Source: Sanderia malayensis
Lineage: Eukaryota; Cnidaria; Scyphozoa; Semaeostomeae; Pelagiidae
Assembly (NCBI GenBank): GCA_013076295.1
Contig: RQOL01000660.1
Coordinates: forward strand, 4,340,001 to 4,404,000
Reading direction: 5' to 3'
Length of the DNA: 64,000 bases
Numbering within the stretch: the stretch's first letter is position 1; every line of letters begins with the position of its first letter. A model generated the notes under the pieces. It saw nothing but the letters and a program-made list of their open reading frames with translations. It ran no database searches and was not told the DNA's origin. Shown here piece by piece: positions 1-10,260 of the stretch. The position numbers and the translations under genes are program-made.

Positions 1-405
1 AGAAACTAAGAAAGAAATAACAATTCCATTATGTTAGTGTTGCTTAATGAAACTAATATTGATAATTGTTCAATTAAAGATGATAAGTAAAGGAAATATT
101 GAGTCATATATCATCCAGTTATTATTACATTTAGTTGTTAAACTAACATTCGACATTCAACATAATGGAATTGGCAGCAGTAAAATTGTTAAACTTATTG
201 GAGTGAAACTATTTACTGGAGATGCCTACAAGGTAGACCAGAAGAAAGAAATATTTTCTTCATTTTCATTAAGTCAATTTTGGGGAGATTTTTGCTTTGA
301 GATTTTCTGTTTCATTGTGTTGCTTTGTTACTCGACAACAACCTCAAAAGTGCATGCCATTTGGTTATCATAACTTCTTAAAATTTTTCAAAGAATAAAA
401 CTTAC

Positions 406-2536
406 CATGCTATGATGATTAAAATTGATGCAATCAAATATGTTATCTGCAAAATAATCAGCATGTAACAATATATATTACACTTCCACTTATAGTTATG
501 GTCAAATTAATAAATACATAGCATCTCCTTGCTAATAGGGGTGAAAATATCTTTCACAAGATGTTTTAAGTCAAAGATTAGATTCTTGTCTACATCTACA
601 TCTTTACTAATACTTTGCAAGGCCAATTGGCATAACTGCAAAGGGGAGATATGATTAGATTCTTGTCCTTTGAGAGCTATCATTGGGCCAACTTTCTTAC
701 CTTCAGTCCACAGAAAGAGCTCAATGGTTTAGTAGCTGTGGTTGCAACTATCCCACTTACATAGATCACTAGCGGGATGATGGCAATTGCTTTCTGGAGA
801 GAAGGAAAACAATTCATTGGAATATATCTAAAAAAATAACACTACATGGTGAAAAATACCAATTGTATAAAGAACAAAGTGGTTCATTTATTATGGTTAA
901 AATTAAAATGGCATACTTTGTCAAGAAATAGGGTATCAGTTACATATAATGGAATGTAAACTTGCGAGATATTCACAACTATTCTTGTCATCATATAAAT
1001 AATTCCAATCTAAAAAACAACAGAAATGGAAACTATAACATAACAGATTTAAAAATAACTTTGTAAACAAGAATCAGCAGCCAATTAAAAGCACAAAAAG
1101 GCACAGTTACAAAGAAGAAATGCTATAACTTCACAAAGCTGATTTATCATCCAACTTTCCAAAATTTAAACAAAGTTATACTTAAAATATCGTCTGACTT
1201 TTATCTCATACGGAAGATGTGTTTTAAGTGTGATGATAAGAAACTAATTTTATACAATTCACTTAAAGCCAAAGGATGAGAAAGTCAAATGCATCTTATT
1301 ACCTGCCAAAACTGAACTTCCCTGAACCAGGAAGTCCAAGTTGATTTTTTTAGTTTCTGACACGACTGCTTGGAGAGCGTTTCTTCTTTGTCTATTTCCT
1401 CTGTCCTCTCTTTGACACCAATGTGAAATATTATGGAAAACACAATTCCAACTGGAACAATAATCAGCACCAGTTTCTGGAAAGGTAAATATGAAAATTA
1501 CTTGAGAATTATATTACAAATTTGCAAGCAATGAAAGCAATGAACATGTAAACCCCAGTACTGCTGACTGCAGAGTAAAACAGGAAAAATGAGCAAAAAT
1601 TCCTCTAAAATGTTACCCTAAATTTAGGGGCATCTTGTCGTCCCAGTGTTCCAGGAGTAGAATTTAGTGCGAAAATCAACCAAAACACAGCATAAACAAA
1701 AATATTTGCAAATATTGTAAATCCATATCTAAAAGAGAAAAACAATGCTAAGTAATATAATTTGGGCTTTCATCAGCCCAGAGAGTCTTAAGGGGTAGAG
1801 GTAGCATTTAGAGGTCCTTGTATCTTTCCAGGCGGTCGTTATATGCATTTGCTGGTCCATATATATCTTTGGTGATCACGTGTTGGTGTTCTGATCACTG
1901 TCAATTCGAAATCAAAACTGGTAATTCAATACACATATAGTTTTTAACCTACTTTTAATTAATTACAAGTTAAATGAAACCGTTTACTATCCCATAAACC
2001 TCAGTATACACGCTAAAAACTACAAATAAATGGGAAAGCAACTAAACTTACCTAATCGCATTCAAAACGACTTTTTCATTCGTATTATTAGCTAAGTCAG
2101 GAATTAATGAAAGATGTGAAATCTGAGTAGCAGCCCATCCAAATTGAAACAAAACAATAAACGGAATATAATAAAAGAAAAGAGTCCATCTTGGGTTGTT
2201 CGAACAATTGTAAATGCACAAATCGAATATAAACGGGAAGGAAATAGCAACAGCTATAGTCCCGCCGAGGTGCCATTTCTTTCTTTTGCCATAAACAGTG
2301 CGAGATGTTTTGTCAGATTCTATACCAATTATTGGCGTAGCTAGGCCATCAGCTATTTGTCCAACGAGAAGAAAAATCCCAGCGGAAAGATTATCAAACA
2401 CAACGACTTTGTGAAAATAAATGAGCAAATACGAGAACCACATTGAAGCGCATAAATCGTTCAAAACATGGCCTACTCCGTAAGACCATTTTGTTGCTGG
2501 TCTCAAAGGCCTTCGCAGAATTCTTACGTTCTCCAT
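406..2536 (-). CDS. MFSD12: MFSD12-like major facilitator transporter, 5' exons (gene runs off left edge)
   Basis: Exons read on the minus strand: 2052-2536, 1617-1728, 1303-1476, 917-1009, 701-793 and 406-446; phases join throughout. The product is a multi-pass transporter of the MFSD12 type, known in mammals as a lysosome/melanosome cysteine importer. Family hallmarks are [20 protein letters not shown] in the first membrane region, [20 protein letters not shown] near the end of exon 1, [12 protein letters not shown] in exon 2, [18 protein letters not shown] in exon 4 and [18 protein letters not shown] in exon 5. Exon 6 is short (41 bp). I could not place exon 7 with confidence between 1 and 405, so the C-terminal half is missing here. 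The start is the first ATG of the exon. A second first exon lies upstream at 3875-4596. Family assignment is strong; transport substrate is inferred from homology only. Confidence 0.85.
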
Positions 2537-2756
2537 TTGTTGTCAATTTGATATGTCCAGCAAATAATTCGTCTTATTTATCAGCGCACATATGATAAAG
2601 TTAACGTTGAGAGCACGGGTCTTTTAACTGCTTCGCAATACATATCCAATTTCATTATTTTTTTCCTAATTGTCTTCTCTAGTTCTCTCTTCTCAAAATG
2701 TCCTTTCTTTCATCATCTCGTCAATCACTGGCAGAGCACATGACATGACAACAATT

Positions 2757-2768
2757 TTGCACGTGACG
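2757..2768 (-). promoter_or_regulatory. CLEAR-like E-box (GTCACGTG) upstream of MFSD12-like exon 1A
   Basis: On the minus strand this reads TCGTCACGTGCA, containing the CACGTG core with a 5' GT, the form bound by TFEB/MiT factors on lysosomal genes. It is about 225 bp upstream of the exon-1A ATG of a putative lysosomal transporter. Function is inferred from motif and position only. Confidence 0.3.
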
Positions 2769-2779
2769 AAAAGAATTAA

Positions 2780-3253
2780 GGCCCCGTTCACACGATGCCG
2801 GATTCACTTCGTTTCGGATTCCATAGGCAATCCGATACGAAATTTTCTCCTGTTCACACGATGCCGGATTCACTTTCGTTTTCTGTTCACACGACTACGC
2901 TCCGCTCCGTGCGCCCCACAGGCCCACATCAATGCCTATTGTTAAAACAATTGCCACGTGACGTGACAGCCAAGCATCACTCGCTCTTGAGTGTCGAATA
3001 GTTGGCGCCAATGCTGCAAATAGAGGTTCTGGATGGAGCACAAAGCGTATCGGATTCATGCGTTCACACGAGCCCAAAAGCTATCCGATATGAAAAGCGA
3101 TCCGAAACGTTTCACCTTCAGAGCGGAGTGATTTGACTCCGGAAAAGCGATCCGAAACGTTTCGGATTGGCATGGTGTCGTGTGAACAGAAAGGCTATCC
3201 GATATGAAAAGCGATCCGAAACGATATGAATCCGGCATCGTGTGAACGGGGCC
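2780..3253. mobile_element. PIF/Harbinger-like MITE with TAA target duplication
   Basis: The element begins GGCCCCGTTCACACGATGCC and ends with the reverse complement, flanked by TAA on both sides (2777-2779 and 3254-3256), as expected for PIF/Harbinger insertions. Sub-terminal copies of the GTTCACACGATGCCGGATTC motif recur inside both arms, so the arms can fold extensively. It has no coding capacity and lies between the two MFSD12-like first exons. Confidence 0.75.
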
Positions 3254-3256
3254 TAA

Positions 3257-3874
3257 GTCACACAAATGCGCCTCGTCTAAAACACGGAACGCAAGGCTCA
3301 ATTAATTTTCAATGTTCCAAGAAGACCTTTTTGGAACTGGACTTGATAAAATTCTCAAAAAATATTTAAAAAAACATTTGCTAACTGCAAAATAATTCAG
3401 ATGAGCTTTTATGGCGCGTTCAGTCAGAATTTCATCTTGCTTACAAATACAAAAAGGAGAGCTTATAATAGGAGGACTTTGTTTAAAATCCCCTTCCAAA
3501 CAGGGGAACTTAAATCGCTTTATGAAAAAATAAAAAATATCAAAACAAGAATTCAAAATTTCAGTTTTGATACATCATTTCGCTTGTTTAAACCTTACAG
3601 TCGAGTACATGTTTGACGTATAGCTCCAATTCTTATGTTCCGTGTTTTAAGCACATGTTTTAAATCAGCCGTCAATCATGGGTGAAAAATAAGCATCCGG
3701 AGAGGGGTCACAGGACGGCCGGGCCAGAGGTCACATATAACACAGAAAGGTATTCAGTTTGGTGTTTGCAAAAATTAAGGAGAAAACGCCGGATTTAGGG
3801 AGAGTTCATTCTCTTTACTCCAACAAATTTCAATTTAAAAAAAATAAATTGAAAAAATTACGGAGCATACACAC
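3257..3874. other. Spacer between the MITE and first exon 1B
   Basis: I see no gene, RNA or repeat family here. Short open frames on both strands have no recognisable motifs. If exon 1B splices to exon 2, this is intron. Confidence 0.4.
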
Positions 3875-4596
3875 CTGATTGCAGTCAACGCAACTTTATC
3901 AGCAGTGTCCGTTGCCAGGGCGGGAATCAGGGAAAGGTGTGATATTTGTGTGCAGGCCCACCCAATTTGAAAAATGACAATAAACGGAACATAATAGACG
4001 AACACATACCACTGTGGACTATCCTCACATGTAATGCAAAGATTGAAGATAAATGGAAATGTTAAGGTAACAGCAATGCATCCGCACAAATGCCAAACCT
4101 TGCGTTTTCCATATTGCATGCGGCGAGTGCCATCCGCTTCGATGCCGACAAGTGGCGTTCCCAGGCCGTCGACAATCTGACCAACCAGGAGCAATAGGCC
4201 TGCTGTAAATGCATCGAAATTGACGACTTTTTGAAGGAATATAAGCAGATGAGAAAACCACATTGATGCACACAGATCGTTCAACACATGGCCTACTCCA
4301 TAATACCAACGCCGTGTCCAGTTGTTGTTGTGAAAAACACCGGATCCATCTTGGAATTTGCTGATTTTAACTTCGTTTGACAGAACACAAAAGGATGATT
4401 CTTGGTCTGGTGAAGATATGCGAGACTCATGTAACAGATAGAGAAATGCAGATTCTTTTGTTGTTTCTTCTTTATCACGGCAATTATTTAATTCAGTTCT
4501 TTCTTCATAACAAAAAGTTTTCTCCAAGGCAGGCATTTTAATTACTGTCTGAGTGATTGAAATTAATTTGATTAATGATAATGATAACCAATTCAA
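3875..4596 (-). CDS. MFSD12: Alternative (or duplicated) first coding exon of the MFSD12-like transporter
   Basis: This open exon encodes up to 240 aa, ending at a CAG/GTGTGT donor. Its last ~150 residues match the first exon of the downstream copy (2052-2536): [20 protein letters not shown], then VGQIVDGLGTPLVGIEADG, then [19 protein letters not shown]. Both exons stop at the same point (AIR) and in the same phase, so both can splice to the exon at 1617-1728. This copy has a longer polar N-terminus of about 95 residues. Translation may start at 4596 or at the second Met (4536). No exons 2-6 of its own lie between it and exon 1A, so it is either an alternative promoter/first exon or the orphan of a partial tandem duplication. 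Confidence is high for the coding homology, moderate for use as an alternative exon. Confidence 0.75.
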
Positions 4597-5460
4597 CGTA
4601 CTTGCGCCACCGCGTAATATTTGTCAACAGGTTCTCGCAAGATGTAAATTTTTTTCTCCTGTAAATTTTTTTACAAATCAACTTTCGTGCTTTTTTCACT
4701 GCTCTTCGATGCTGACATTGAGCACGATTATTAAACGTCCAAAGCTCAAAACATTGCTATTTGCCTCCTTTTACCATGTTCAAAATTATGTTTCCATTGT
4801 TTTCTTTGTTCTGGAAACGTCGGAGAACTTTACAATTTTCTCGGCGGCTTTGTCTGAAGCAATTCATTTATATTTCTAAAACCCTGCTCCCACTTGTCAT
4901 AGTTGTTCAGGCTGGGTCACACGTAAGAATATTGAAAAATAATAATGCCATTTTAATCCCAAAGAATTCATTTTTCGACTATATTCTTGCGCATTCAACA
5001 ACACGCTTTATCACCTCAATTTCCTTTTGTTTGGATATTCTTGTCAAGAAAGGATAACCTTGGCTCTACTAATTCTTTGCTTTCTGAAAGAATATTTTTC
5101 AGCATTTAAACGCAAGAATAATCAAGTAAAATGTATTATGTTGGAAACATTCATGGCCATGAAAACTAAACAACTTTGTAGTGGGCAAGGCAGTAACAGC
5201 GAACAAGGAAACAGCAATGAATTGTGCAAATGTTATCCTTGATATGGTTTGGACAAAGAAATAGTTACGTGGGTTGGATGAAAAAGTGCAGCAATATTTT
5301 CAACAAATTTAAATTGCCAAGTGATGCAAGGTGAATTTTCTATCCAAATGCAATTCGATTCTCTTGTCATTAATGTGATGTAATCAGGTTTCAACAAGCA
5401 TGGGAGGTTTGGAGCTTAAAACAAACATACTCATACCTGTCAAAAGCACTCAAAACTGAT
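4597..5460. other. Region upstream of exon 1B, no gene recognised
   Basis: This probably includes the promoter and 5' UTR for exon 1B. The open frames here do not resemble any family I know and lack supporting splice structure. Confidence 0.35.
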
Positions 5461-5535
5461 TCATATGCTTCTCAGGAGATGAATTTAGCATGAAAATCAA
5501 CCAGGACACATCATAGACAAAAATATTGGCAAGTG
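5461..5535 (-). pseudogene. Decayed copy of MFSD12-like exon 2
   Basis: Read on the minus strand this stretch gives ANIFVYDVSWLIFMLNSSP, clearly related to [19 protein letters not shown] of the intact exon 2 at 1617-1728. It lacks the conserved GRQDAPKF end and runs into a TGA stop before a GT. It sits upstream of exon 1B, in the wrong order to serve exon 1A or 1B, so it looks like a relic of a third gene copy. Confidence 0.7.
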
Positions 5536-5765
5536 CTTGACTTTGATATAGGCTGCCGAAACCTCTTGCTTATTCCAAACTATTTGACTTACACCAAATT
5601 AAATATTTATTGACCTAAAGTTTCAACATTATTTCTTTTTGCCATAGCTTTATTATAAGCACCCACAACTTTATTATAAACTTTCCTTGTAAGCAATATA
5701 ATATAAATTGCTAACAAGTTGATGTCAATGTTAAAAATGAACTATAACATTAACATACCTCAATA

Positions 5766-6476
5766 TTAAATTCCATTACTTGAAATATCTTCAACATTGG
5801 GCATCATCAGTTGTTTTTTCTTCTCCAACAGATTCTGAAAATCTTTAATCAATTGTTCTAGCTTCAACTTGCTTGTAGCAACCATACAAACTGTTTCTGT
5901 CGCATGTTGAAAGTACCTTTGACCTAAACGCAATGAACTTGGTACAAGCACACCAAACCACTTCAATGGATCTTTCCTTGCTTGCATTTCAACATCATCT
6001 CCTTTTGTATTTTGATCTGACGTAGGCCTGGCTGGCGAAGTGCTTTTATCTTGAGTAGAATTTACGTCTTTAACCTGGCCTACATTTCTTCTTCTAACTG
6101 AAGACAGGGTTGATCCAGACAAACTTTCTTCCTTGTCACTTTTAACATCGTTTGTTTCGTTTATCTTTCTATCTAATTTGCTAGGATATTTCAAAAACTC
6201 TATTGCCAGAAGTTCACGATTCTCATTCTCGACTGGCCTACTTTCTATCAGTGGAAGAAATTCATCTTCTGGAATTTGCAGTTCACTTACGCACCCAACA
6301 CCCATGGAATATCTTGATTTAGATATGTAAAGGAATCCATCTTTCATTTCAGCAGATAATTTACTTCTTAAAGCTCGGTATTTGGCATACTCAATGAAAA
6401 ACGCTTGAAACAATATGTCCAGTTCTTTACTGCAAATTGCTAAACTGTCCGCCATGCCTGCGAAATTTATTGACAA
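5766..6476 (-). CDS. CCDC115: CCDC115/VMA22-like V-ATPase assembly factor
   Basis: This intronless 236-aa reading frame resembles CCDC115, the animal counterpart of yeast Vma22, which helps assemble the membrane sector of the vacuolar proton pump in the ER. Diagnostic blocks are SKSRYSMG at residues 53-59, after an N-terminal helix, and DPLKWFGVLVPSSLR at 169-183, followed by a C-terminal helical segment (about 184-225). A charged low-complexity linker (about 100-165) makes it longer than the human protein (about 180 aa). The start is the first ATG, but Met8 (MADSLAI) is an equally good candidate. Two AATAAA signals lie on the minus strand at about 5649-5654 and 5670-5675. A transposon begins only 39 bp upstream of the first ATG. 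Lack of introns may be ancestral or due to retroposition. Confidence 0.85.
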   Translation of the reverse strand: MSINFAGMADSLAICSKELDILFQAFFIEYAKYRALRSKLSAEMKDGFLYISKSRYSMGVGCVSELQIPEDEFLPLIESRPVENENRELLAIEFLKYPSKLDRKINETNDVKSDKEESLSGSTLSSVRRRNVGQVKDVNSTQDKSTSPARPTSDQNTKGDDVEMQARKDPLKWFGVLVPSSLRLGQRYFQHATETVCMVATSKLKLEQLIKDFQNLLEKKKQLMMPNVEDISSNGI

Positions 6477-6515
6477 CTAAAGGTGGGCGGGCGAGCAATC
6501 GCTGGTGTCACTACA

Positions 6516-6566
6516 GCTTTCTAGACCATCCGCCCACCTAGCGATCCGCCCACTCTCCTTTCCGCC
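6516..6566. repeat. Left terminal inverted repeat of the MULE
   Basis: It pairs with 9980-10030 with roughly nine mismatches in about 50 positions and no gaps. Additional ATCCGYCCACC copies continue to about 6615. TSD TCACTACA abuts at 6508-6515. Confidence 0.8.
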
Positions 6567-7123
6567 TACCCTATCAAGTCTATCCGTCCACCCTATGAAG
6601 ACTATCCGCCCCACATGTTTTCCCCATGATTTGGATGTGTATCTCTACTGCCATTACTTTACTGATCATCCTTTTCGTAGCTAAAGCTTTTAGCTCATAA
6701 AATATTTAGTTTTTAGCTCACAAGATTTTTCAGACAATTTAGGCCAACCCAACTTCAACGCAAATAAATGAGATGCGCCAGAGCTCTAAAAAGGTGGGAG
6801 GGTATGAGTGAGGGTATTGAAAATGCGTACGTAAATTTATACGCTTGAAATCATAAGTTTGAAAGTTGAAAATGTGAAACAATCTATCTTGCATTTTTGA
6901 TGTATGCAGATCGTGTGCTTGATCTCAGCAAACAATTTAAAAATTCAAATCAATGGAAAGCGCAAAAGGTGGGAGAGTTAAATGAATGAGATGTTTGTAT
7001 TCTGTAAACTGACTTTCTTCAAAAAAACTCCAATTCTTGTCTAATGGTAAAATATTATGTTATGTTATGCTAGGATAATAATATATAGATATAATAATTT
7101 AATATAGCGTTATAATTTAAAAG

Positions 7124-7129
7124 TTTATT
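7124..7129 (-). terminator. Poly(A) signal AATAAA of the transposase gene
   Basis: AATAAA on the minus strand, about 20 bp past the stop codon at 7150, inside the transposon. Confidence 0.5.
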
Positions 7130-7149
7130 CAAAAAATGTAAAATGAAAA

Positions 7150-8987
7150 TCATGACTTATGAGGTCCATTCAAATGACCAACAGCCTTTAGCAGTGCTGC
7201 ACTGGTTAGTTCTCCTTGGGAATATCGCTTCCAAAGCTCAAAGAAGCGACCTTGCCTGTTTTTAAAGGTTTTTCTTTGATATCTTGACAGTTTATTGTTT
7301 TTAACCAATCTTGCTTGCAATGATACCAGGCAGGATTCTTCGTACAGTAACGGCAACAGCAAATAGAACTGGAGTGAGCTTCTGGAAGCTTTATTGTTCA
7401 GGCGTCGATGCCATCCCTCTACATCATTATTTGTGCGCACCGGTTGGTTAAAGACAGACCAAGTGTCTGGTGACCAAACACTGCTTTGAATCCAAGTTTG
7501 TTCGACATATTGAACCAAAGCAGCTAATGGCGTGGTTGCTCTTTTCTTCAGCTGCTCAAACGCTGGTGCAATATGCTCCGCAGGAAGGAAAGGAAGGGCC
7601 ATGATGCTCCGAATGAAATTGTGCACGGCTGGATCATTCTTGTAGCTTGTGGCAAGTCCAATGTTCTGAACTTTCCTCCATATTGCCTGCGTCAAATGGA
7701 ACGAGCATCCTTGGATGTTGCTGGTGAGCACTTTTCTGCAACCTTTCCAGGCTGCAGCTTCGAAGTCCAACACCGCTTGCTCTATTGATATGTTGGACCC
7801 CAACAATTGCATTACTGCCTTCAGGACGGCGACATAGTCTTTCGACTTCCTTCTTGACATCAACACCAATACGAGTGGTGTTTGTTTGATGTTGCCATTC
7901 TCTCCTTTTAGGAAGGCATGGATGGAGAACAGCTGCTTGAAAGGATCTTTCACCACCTTGAAAGTTCCGTCCATATACCAAGTTTTGGCTTTTCTGAGCA
8001 GTTCCAGCTGGTCATTGGTTGCAAATATCAGATGTCTTGCATTTTTCAACTTGATGTCAGCACGCAAGAAGTTCTCAGGAATGTAGTTTTGATTCGGCAC
8101 GAAGTCCAGATCGCTTGGTTCCTCCGGACGGAGCTTCTGTCTATGGCGATTTGCTTGCCTCACCAGACTTGCAATCTGTGGCTGGCTACATGACGGTTGC
8201 GACTGCACCTCTGCAGAATTTTCTCTGATGACGTTTTCGACGATGTTGGAGGCGGATTTGAAGACATCATCAGTTGCCTTCCTCTTTATGTCGACGTACA
8301 TTTTTGATGTTAAGGCAATTCCAGGTTTCCCCAGATGACAATGCGGCTGATGACCTCGACGAAAAGTCTGACCATCTTGCTGAATTGAAGCGTTGCAAGA
8401 CAAGCTTTTACTTCGCACGCTGCATCTCCATGCAATCTTGCCACTGGGCCAAACCCGTCTCAGGACGTATGTGTAGCCATCATCGTCAACCAACCTATTC
8501 CTTCCTTGCTTGGTAGCACCAGGTATAACCTCACAGGTGACCTCTTGATTGGTCGACGGATCCACAGGCTCTAATTGGATTTCTGATGGCAAAGCGTCTT
8601 CTAGAGAAACTTCTTGTATTGGCGTAACCTGGGAAATACTTGCTGTGACATTGAAATCTTCATTCTCTTCATCATCCGTATCGGCAAAGAGAGGAAGGGA
8701 CGTATCCATGAGTTCTGCTTCATTCTATAATCAAAATAGATTGCATTAGTTAATAATCTTTTCATTCATAAGGAACGGAAATCCGCGTTATAGACCTGGC
8801 CGTTACTTACCTTGCAATTGCAACATAAAAACTGGACATCCTTTTCTTCACGGCACATTTCTCTATATTGATGTCTGGAGATCCCAGTTTCACAGGTCCT
8901 GTGCTGCCAGTTTTTGCAGACATCGCACTCTATTGCCTCTTGTCTTGGTCTAACTTCGTTGTTACAAAATGTACAAAGTGAGGCCAT
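7150..8987 (-). CDS. MULE transposase with N-terminal PHD-type finger and FLYWCH-like finger
   Basis: Two exons, 8811-8987 and 7150-8724, join in phase 0 through a GTAAGT donor and an ATAG acceptor (583 aa). Residues 1-59 form a PHD-like finger with paired cysteines (CTFC, CDVC, then H-x2-C, and a final CCNC). A FLYWCH-like zinc-binding segment follows at about 125-185, with GKIAWRC and a terminal HQPHCH. The MULE transposase core occupies roughly 270-500, including WYMDGTFKVV with the first catalytic Asp, VLDFEAAAW with the second, and a downstream NNDVEGWHRRLN block likely to carry the acidic third residue. It would cut and paste the surrounding element by binding its terminal repeats. AATAAA lies 20 bp beyond the stop. 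Whether it is domesticated cannot be told, but intact matching TIRs argue for a transposon gene. Confidence 0.85.
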
Positions 8988-9172
8988 GTTGATAATTTGT
9001 TCGTGTTCGTAGAGTTCGCGTTAGTAGTAGTGATCGAGATTGTAATCAAAAGTGATTGAATTATCAGCAACAAGCCTGATCATTTATTGATTGTGGTGGA
9101 TCGAAAATCACGATTCATTGTATTTATTAGCCAATAGCGTTTCGAAGAAGTGATGTGATTGAAATCTATTGA

Positions 9173-9378
9173 TACGCTATTATATTAGGGTGCTAACTAG
9201 TACAGCCCCAAAACTCCCCTCATATTCTATAGCTATTGTTTACCTGTGTCGTCCCAAGAGCGTTGAGGAGGTGACTACGCTATTATATTAGGGTGCTAAC
9301 TAGTACAGCCCCAAAACTCCCCTCATATTCTATAGCTATTGTTTACCTGTGTCGTCCCAAGAGCGTTGAGGAGGTGAC
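9173..9378. repeat. Perfect 103-bp tandem duplication
   Basis: Two adjacent copies (9173-9275 and 9276-9378) read TACGCTATTATATTAGGGTG onward and appear identical. The duplication lies inside the MULE, upstream of the transposase promoter side, and must be recent. Confidence 0.85.
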
Positions 9379-9979
9379 TCATTATAACTTATTGTCCTGC
9401 TTTGTTTTATTGTTTAATAATGATCGCAGGCCTCTTTCGGCGACAAATTATTATAAGAAAAAGAATATTAAAATATTTGACAAAAGATGGCAAAATATAT
9501 TCTGGTTATAGTTCTTTAAGAACATAGATGGTTGTTTGTCATTCGTATCTCCCACCTTTAAAGAGCGATTTTGTTAAGATGGCAGAATCTTTCTTTTTAG
9601 TGTGTGTAGTTATCATTATGATATTGAGCAGCATGTGACATTCGACGAAACATTTGATAACATATTTTAGTACTTTCAGAACATACGGTGTCATGTGTCA
9701 GTCTCTTGATCATTCAACTCCCCCACCTTTATCAAATTAAGTGTGTCGAAATTCAACTATAGATAGGCCTGTTTGAACATTTTTTGCACTTGGTCGAGAA
9801 TTCTAAATAAATTTCCAAAATCAGTTTTTATTATTAATGTACAGAGTAAGTAAAGTATTATTTGAGATAAAATTTCTAAACATAAGCTATATTACACAAA
9901 ATATAGTTCTAGTAGCCTTATAAAAAATGTGACAGGGTGGGCGGAACGACTCAGAAGGTGGGCGCATAGTTTTAGGTGG

Positions 9980-10030
9980 GGCGGATGGGAGAGTGGGCGG
10001 ATCGCTGGGTGGGCGGATAGTCCGGCAACC
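9980..10030. repeat. Right terminal inverted repeat of the MULE
   Basis: This is the reverse complement of the left end, with repeated GTGGGCGGAT motifs extending inward to about 9935. TSD TCACTACA abuts at 10031-10038. Confidence 0.8.
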
Positions 10031-10260
10031 TCACTACATTGCGTCCCTGTGCCTCACACATTTTTGCTCCTTCGGTCACGTCATATACGCTCCTGCGCAG
10101 TTTCAAAAATTATGCTACTGCGCATCCTAACAACCTTTCTCCTTCGCATAGGCTAACCCTAACCCTTGCACTAACCCTAACCCTAACATTAAGCCTAAGG
10201 CCAATGCCTCGGCCATTAGGGACACTGCACGTCACAAACGATCCTGCGCAGTACTAATAC
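10031..10260. repeat. Repeat-rich flank with telomere-like CCCTAA units and GCGCA-rich blocks
   Basis: From the TSD onward, TCACTACATTGCGTCCCTGT matches the end of the small foldback element at 39488-39579. Next come CTCCTGCGCAGT and CTACTGCGCATCC blocks and then CTAACCCTAACCC-type units at about 10151-10195. The same combination (GCGCAG blocks plus CCCTAA units) makes up the tandem array at 57477-57960. Confidence 0.6.

Larger units (their letters stand above)
6516..10030 (-). mobile_element. Complete Mutator-like (MULE) DNA transposon
   Basis: The ends form an ungapped terminal inverted repeat over about 50 bp. The left end starts GCTTTCTAGACCATCCGCCC; the reverse complement of the right end starts GGTTGCCGGACTATCCGCCC. 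Both then continue with the same AGCGATCCGCCCACTCTCC block. More copies of the RTCCGCCCACC motif follow inside each end. The element is flanked by the 8-bp direct repeat TCACTACA (6508-6515 and 10031-10038). It encodes one two-exon transposase. Size 3.5 kb, intact frame and matching ends suggest a recently active autonomous copy. MULEs typically give 8-11 bp duplications, consistent with the transposase type. Confidence 0.85.

Noticed and set aside
150..225. Possible exon 7 of the MFSD12-like gene on the minus strand after a TTGTAG acceptor
   Set aside because: The phase required by exon 6 gives an early stop and no similarity to the family C-terminal half.
47..373. 108-aa open frame on the plus strand at the left edge
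   Set aside because: It overlaps the antisense of the MFSD12-like exon-6/intron region, has no recognisable motif and looks like chance AT-rich coding.
3302..3616. Overlapping open frames on both strands
   Set aside because: No similarity to known proteins, no splice support, and the strands mirror each other.
7573..8516. Several plus-strand and shifted open frames opposite the transposase
   Set aside because: Shadows of the 7150-8724 coding exon.
10151..10200. A true chromosome end or telomere fusion
   Set aside because: Only a few CCCTAA units are present, embedded in a dispersed repeat found again at 57477-57960.
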